Of a stretch of DNA of 22,047 nt, positions 19,873 to 22,047 are shown piece after piece. A program made the translations under genes and the position numbers. Location: NCBI GenBank assembly GCA_900547945.1, contig URIT01000043.1, positions 1 to 22,047 of the forward strand. The letters are read 5' to 3'. This stretch comes from an uncultured bacterium. GTDB taxonomy: Bacteria; Verrucomicrobiota; Kiritimatiellia; RFP12; UBA1067. Numbering within the stretch: the stretch's first letter is position 1; each line of letters starts with the position of its first letter. Below the pieces are notes generated by a model that ran no database searches, was not told the DNA's origin, and saw only the letters and a program-made list of their open reading frames with translations.

Positions 19873-22047
19873 ATGAAGAGGATGCGTGGTTTTGGAGTGC
19901 GGGCGTGCTGCCTGGCGGCGGCCGCAGGCGCCCTGTTCGGCTGGGGGGCGGATCTGGAGGCTGGGTTCAGGAACCCGCCCGCCGAGGCGAAGCCGCAGGT
20001 GTGGTGGCACTGGATGGCCGGGAACGTGACGCGCGCGGGCATCACCGCCGACCTGGAGGCGATGGTCCGCGTGGGCATCGGCGGCGCGATCCTCTTCGAC
20101 GCGGGGCTCGGCATCCGCTGGGGCGTCCCGGAGGGGCCGCTCGTCTTCAATACGCCGGAATGGTACGAGACGGTGCGCTTCGCCGCGCAGGAGGCGAAGC
20201 GCCTTGGCCTGGAGCTCGGCATGGCGAACTGCAGTGGCTGGGCAAACTCCGGCGGGCCGTGGAACACGCCCGAGCACGCGATGAAGACGGTCTGCTTCAC
20301 GGCGACGCCCGTCGCGGGCGGCGCGCGGTTCGCGGGCGCGCTGCCGCAGCCGAAGGACGAGGTGGGCTTCTACCGCGACATCGCCGTCGTCGCCTTCCCC
20401 ACGCCGGCCGAGGCGTTCGAGCTGAAGGACTGGACGTTCAAGTGCTTCTCGAACCCCGGGCGCAAGTACGACGTCCCCGACGCGCGCGTCGCGCCGGAAG
20501 GGGCCGTCATCCGCCGCGCGGCGGTCGTCGACCTCACGTCCCGCATGAAGGACGGACGGCTCGTCTGGGACGCGCCCGCCGGGGCGTGGACGGTCCTGCG
20601 CGTCGGCTACAAGGCCCTGAACCGCCAGAACGGCACGGGCTCGCGCATGGGCAAGGGGCTTGAATGCGACAAGCTCTCGAAGGAGGCGCTGCGCCTCCAC
20701 TGGGCGAACTACGTGGGGAAGACCGTCCAGGCGCTCGGCCCGGAACTCGCGGGGCCGAAGGGGTCGCTCAGGACCGTGCTGAACGACAGCTACGAGGTCG
20801 GCACGCAGAACTGGACGCAGGGCTTCGAGGCGGCGTTCGAGAAGCGCAACGGCTACGCGATCCTGCCGTGGCTGCCCGCCCTCGCGGGGCGCGTCGTCGA
20901 TTCCGTCGCCGCGACGGAGCGCTTCTACCGCGACTTCCGCCTCACGGTGACGGAGCTTTTCGCGGAGAACTACGCGGGGGAGATGCGCCGCCTCGCCCAC
21001 GCCTCGGGGCTGCGCCTCGCGATCGAACCCTACGGCGAGATCCCGTCCGACGACCTCCTCTACGGCGAGCATGCGGACATCCCGACGGCCGAGTTCTGGG
21101 CGAAGCTCGACAGCCCGCACTGGGTGCGCCAGGCCGCGTCCATCGCCCACGCGAAAGGGCGGCGCATTGTCGCGGCGGAGTCCTTCACCACGAACGCGCG
21201 CGAGGGGCGCTGGCAGAACACCCCGTGGAGCATGAAGGCGAAGTGCGACTGGGTCTACGCGGAAGGGCTCAACCGCATCATCTACCACCGCTTCGCGCAC
21301 CAGCCGTGGACGGTGCCGGCGCGGCTGCCGGGCATGACGATGGGGCCGTTCGGCGTCCACTACGACCGTACGCAGACGTGGTGGGAGCTTGCGAAGGGGT
21401 GGCACCTCTACCAGCAGCGCTGCCAGTGGATGCTGCAGGAGGGGACGTTCGTGTGCGACGCGGCGTGGTACTGTCCGGCGGGCTACCTCTACATCAACTG
21501 GGGGCACAACCCGCACCGGATGCCCGTGCCCGTCGCGCCGGGCTTCACCTACGACTTCGTCTCGGGCACCTCGCTCGCCGAGATGACCGTGCGGGACGGA
21601 CGGCTCGTGCTGCCGAGCGGGCAGGGCTATGCGTTCCTGATCCTGCCGGAGAAGGCCTTCGCGCTGCCGCCGGACGGCGTGCGCCACCTCGCGCGCCTGC
21701 GCGCGGCGGGCGCGACGGTCGTGCCGTTCGAGGAGGCCGTCGCCTTCATGAAGGCGCGCACGCCCGACTTCGCCGCCGAGGGCGGGAAGGTGAACTGGAT
21801 CCACCGCCGCGCGGCGGGGGCGGACTACTGGTTCGTCGCCTCGCCGGAGACGGGGCCGCGCCGCGTCGTCTGCTCGTTCCGCATCGCGGGGCGCCGGCCC
21901 GAGTTGTGGGACCCGGAGACGGGGCGTATCGCGCCCGTCGCGACGTACGCCGTGAAGGACGGCGTGACGACCCTGCCGATCACGTTCGGCCCCTGCGCGT
22001 CGCGCTTCGTCGTCTTCCGCGCGCCCGAGACGGGGACGCCGCCCGCC
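19873..22047 (+). CDS. Secreted GH106 family alpha-L-rhamnosidase-like protein (3' end outside window)
   Basis: The frame from ATG 19873 stays open to the last base (725 codons), so the gene is partial at the 3' end. A signal peptide (ACCLAAAAGALFGWGA) is followed by the GH106 opening GFRNPPAEAKPQVWWHWMAG (residues 31-50). Next come VTRAGITADLEAMVRVGIGG and the catalytic-barrel segments GLELGMANCSGWANSGGPW, LRLAIEPYGEIPSDDLLYG and IVAAESFTT, which hold the conserved acidic residues of the family. Known GH106 enzymes remove alpha-L-rhamnose from pectin and related glycans and are about 900-1100 residues. Here it would be exported. Several large enzymes annotated only as 'glycosyl hydrolase' share this layout, so rhamnose as substrate is likely but not proven. 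Confidence 0.85.
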   Translation, partial: MKRMRGFGVRACCLAAAAGALFGWGADLEAGFRNPPAEAKPQVWWHWMAGNVTRAGITADLEAMVRVGIGGAILFDAGLGIRWGVPEGPLVFNTPEWYETVRFAAQEAKRLGLELGMANCSGWANSGGPWNTPEHAMKTVCFTATPVAGGARFAGALPQPKDEVGFYRDIAVVAFPTPAEAFELKDWTFKCFSNPGRKYDVPDARVAPEGAVIRRAAVVDLTSRMKDGRLVWDAPAGAWTVLRVGYKALNRQNGTGSRMGKGLECDKLSKEALRLHWANYVGKTVQALGPELAGPKGSLRTVLNDSYEVGTQNWTQGFEAAFEKRNGYAILPWLPALAGRVVDSVAATERFYRDFRLTVTELFAENYAGEMRRLAHASGLRLAIEPYGEIPSDDLLYGEHADIPTAEFWAKLDSPHWVRQAASIAHAKGRRIVAAESFTTNAREGRWQNTPWSMKAKCDWVYAEGLNRIIYHRFAHQPWTVPARLPGMTMGPFGVHYDRTQTWWELAKGWHLYQQRCQWMLQEGTFVCDAAWYCPAGYLYINWGHNPHRMPVPVAPGFTYDFVSGTSLAEMTVRDGRLVLPSGQGYAFLILPEKAFALPPDGVRHLARLRAAGATVVPFEEAVAFMKARTPDFAAEGGKVNWIHRRAAGADYWFVASPETGPRRVVCSFRIAGRRPELWDPETGRIAPVATYAVKDGVTTLPITFGPCASRFVVFRAPETGTPPA

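Noticed and set aside
19749..20663. A 304-codon plus-strand open frame at the start of the GH106 region
   Set aside because: The GH106 frame from 19873 has a signal peptide and family motifs; this frame is its shadow.
1..22047. tRNA, rRNA, riboswitch or integrase attachment sites
   Set aside because: No cloverleaf, rRNA segment, known riboswitch core or integrase gene was recognised by reading both strands. A covariance-model search would be needed to exclude small RNAs.

Overview
The window is GC-rich, densely packed bacterial DNA. The gene content suggests a polysaccharide-degrading member of the PVC superphylum, with Kiritimatiellota or Lentisphaerota as my best guess. It includes a Tat-exported metallophosphoesterase, secreted GH20 and GH106 glycosidases, a large exported glycosidase-like protein, a long U32 (RlhA-type) protein, and a surface-glycan locus. 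The assignment rests on gene content and style; no phylogenetic marker was tested.

Layout. (1) 130-5247, plus strand: Tat-exported calcineurin-like phosphoesterase, SDR oxidoreductase, and an 899-residue exported glycosidase-like protein. (2) 5181-7598, minus strand: U32/RlhA-like protein, convergent with the previous block. (3) 7676-9199, plus strand: GH20 hexosaminidase, divergent from the U32 gene through a 77-bp region carrying two mirror-image extended -10 promoters. (4) 9202-9391: a cluster of palindromic REP-like repeats in inverted pairs, then a promoter and a truncated AAA-ATPase-like gene. (5) 9714-17076, plus strand: a tight glycan operon encoding GT2, GT15 (Kre2/Mnt1-like), GT10 fucosyltransferase, GT17 (GnT-III-like), a short GT61 piece, a TagD-like cytidylyltransferase, a LicD-glycosyltransferase fusion, and a beta-propeller protein resembling the N-terminal domain of plant GINT1. 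(6) 17069-18445: a REP-associated Y1 (HUH) transposase with an extra C-terminal domain, whose own reading frame contains four REP-like hairpins. (7) 18363-19757, minus strand: a Wzx/MOP-type flippase convergent with the transposase. (8) 19873 to the end of the window: the start of a secreted GH106 rhamnosidase-like gene, divergent from the flippase.

How it fits together. The operon plus flippase look like a surface-glycan locus. The glycosyltransferases would build an oligosaccharide with fucose and possibly mannose and GlcNAc. TagD and LicD could add phosphoglycerol, and the flippase could move the lipid-linked product across the membrane. Several of these families are best known from eukaryotic glycosylation (GT15, GT17, GT10, GT61, fukutin-like LicD, GINT1 propeller), so their co-occurrence is the most notable biological feature. 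No priming transferase, polymerase or ligase is present, so the locus is incomplete here.

The second notable theme is mobile palindromes. A hairpin family with covarying stems, GNRA-type loops and a CTGTG foot lies inside the gene for the transposase that would be its natural mobiliser. A third theme is a recurring extended -10 motif (TGGTAGAAT and variants). It sits 6-9 nt before several start codons, which implies leaderless transcripts, and 14 nt before another.
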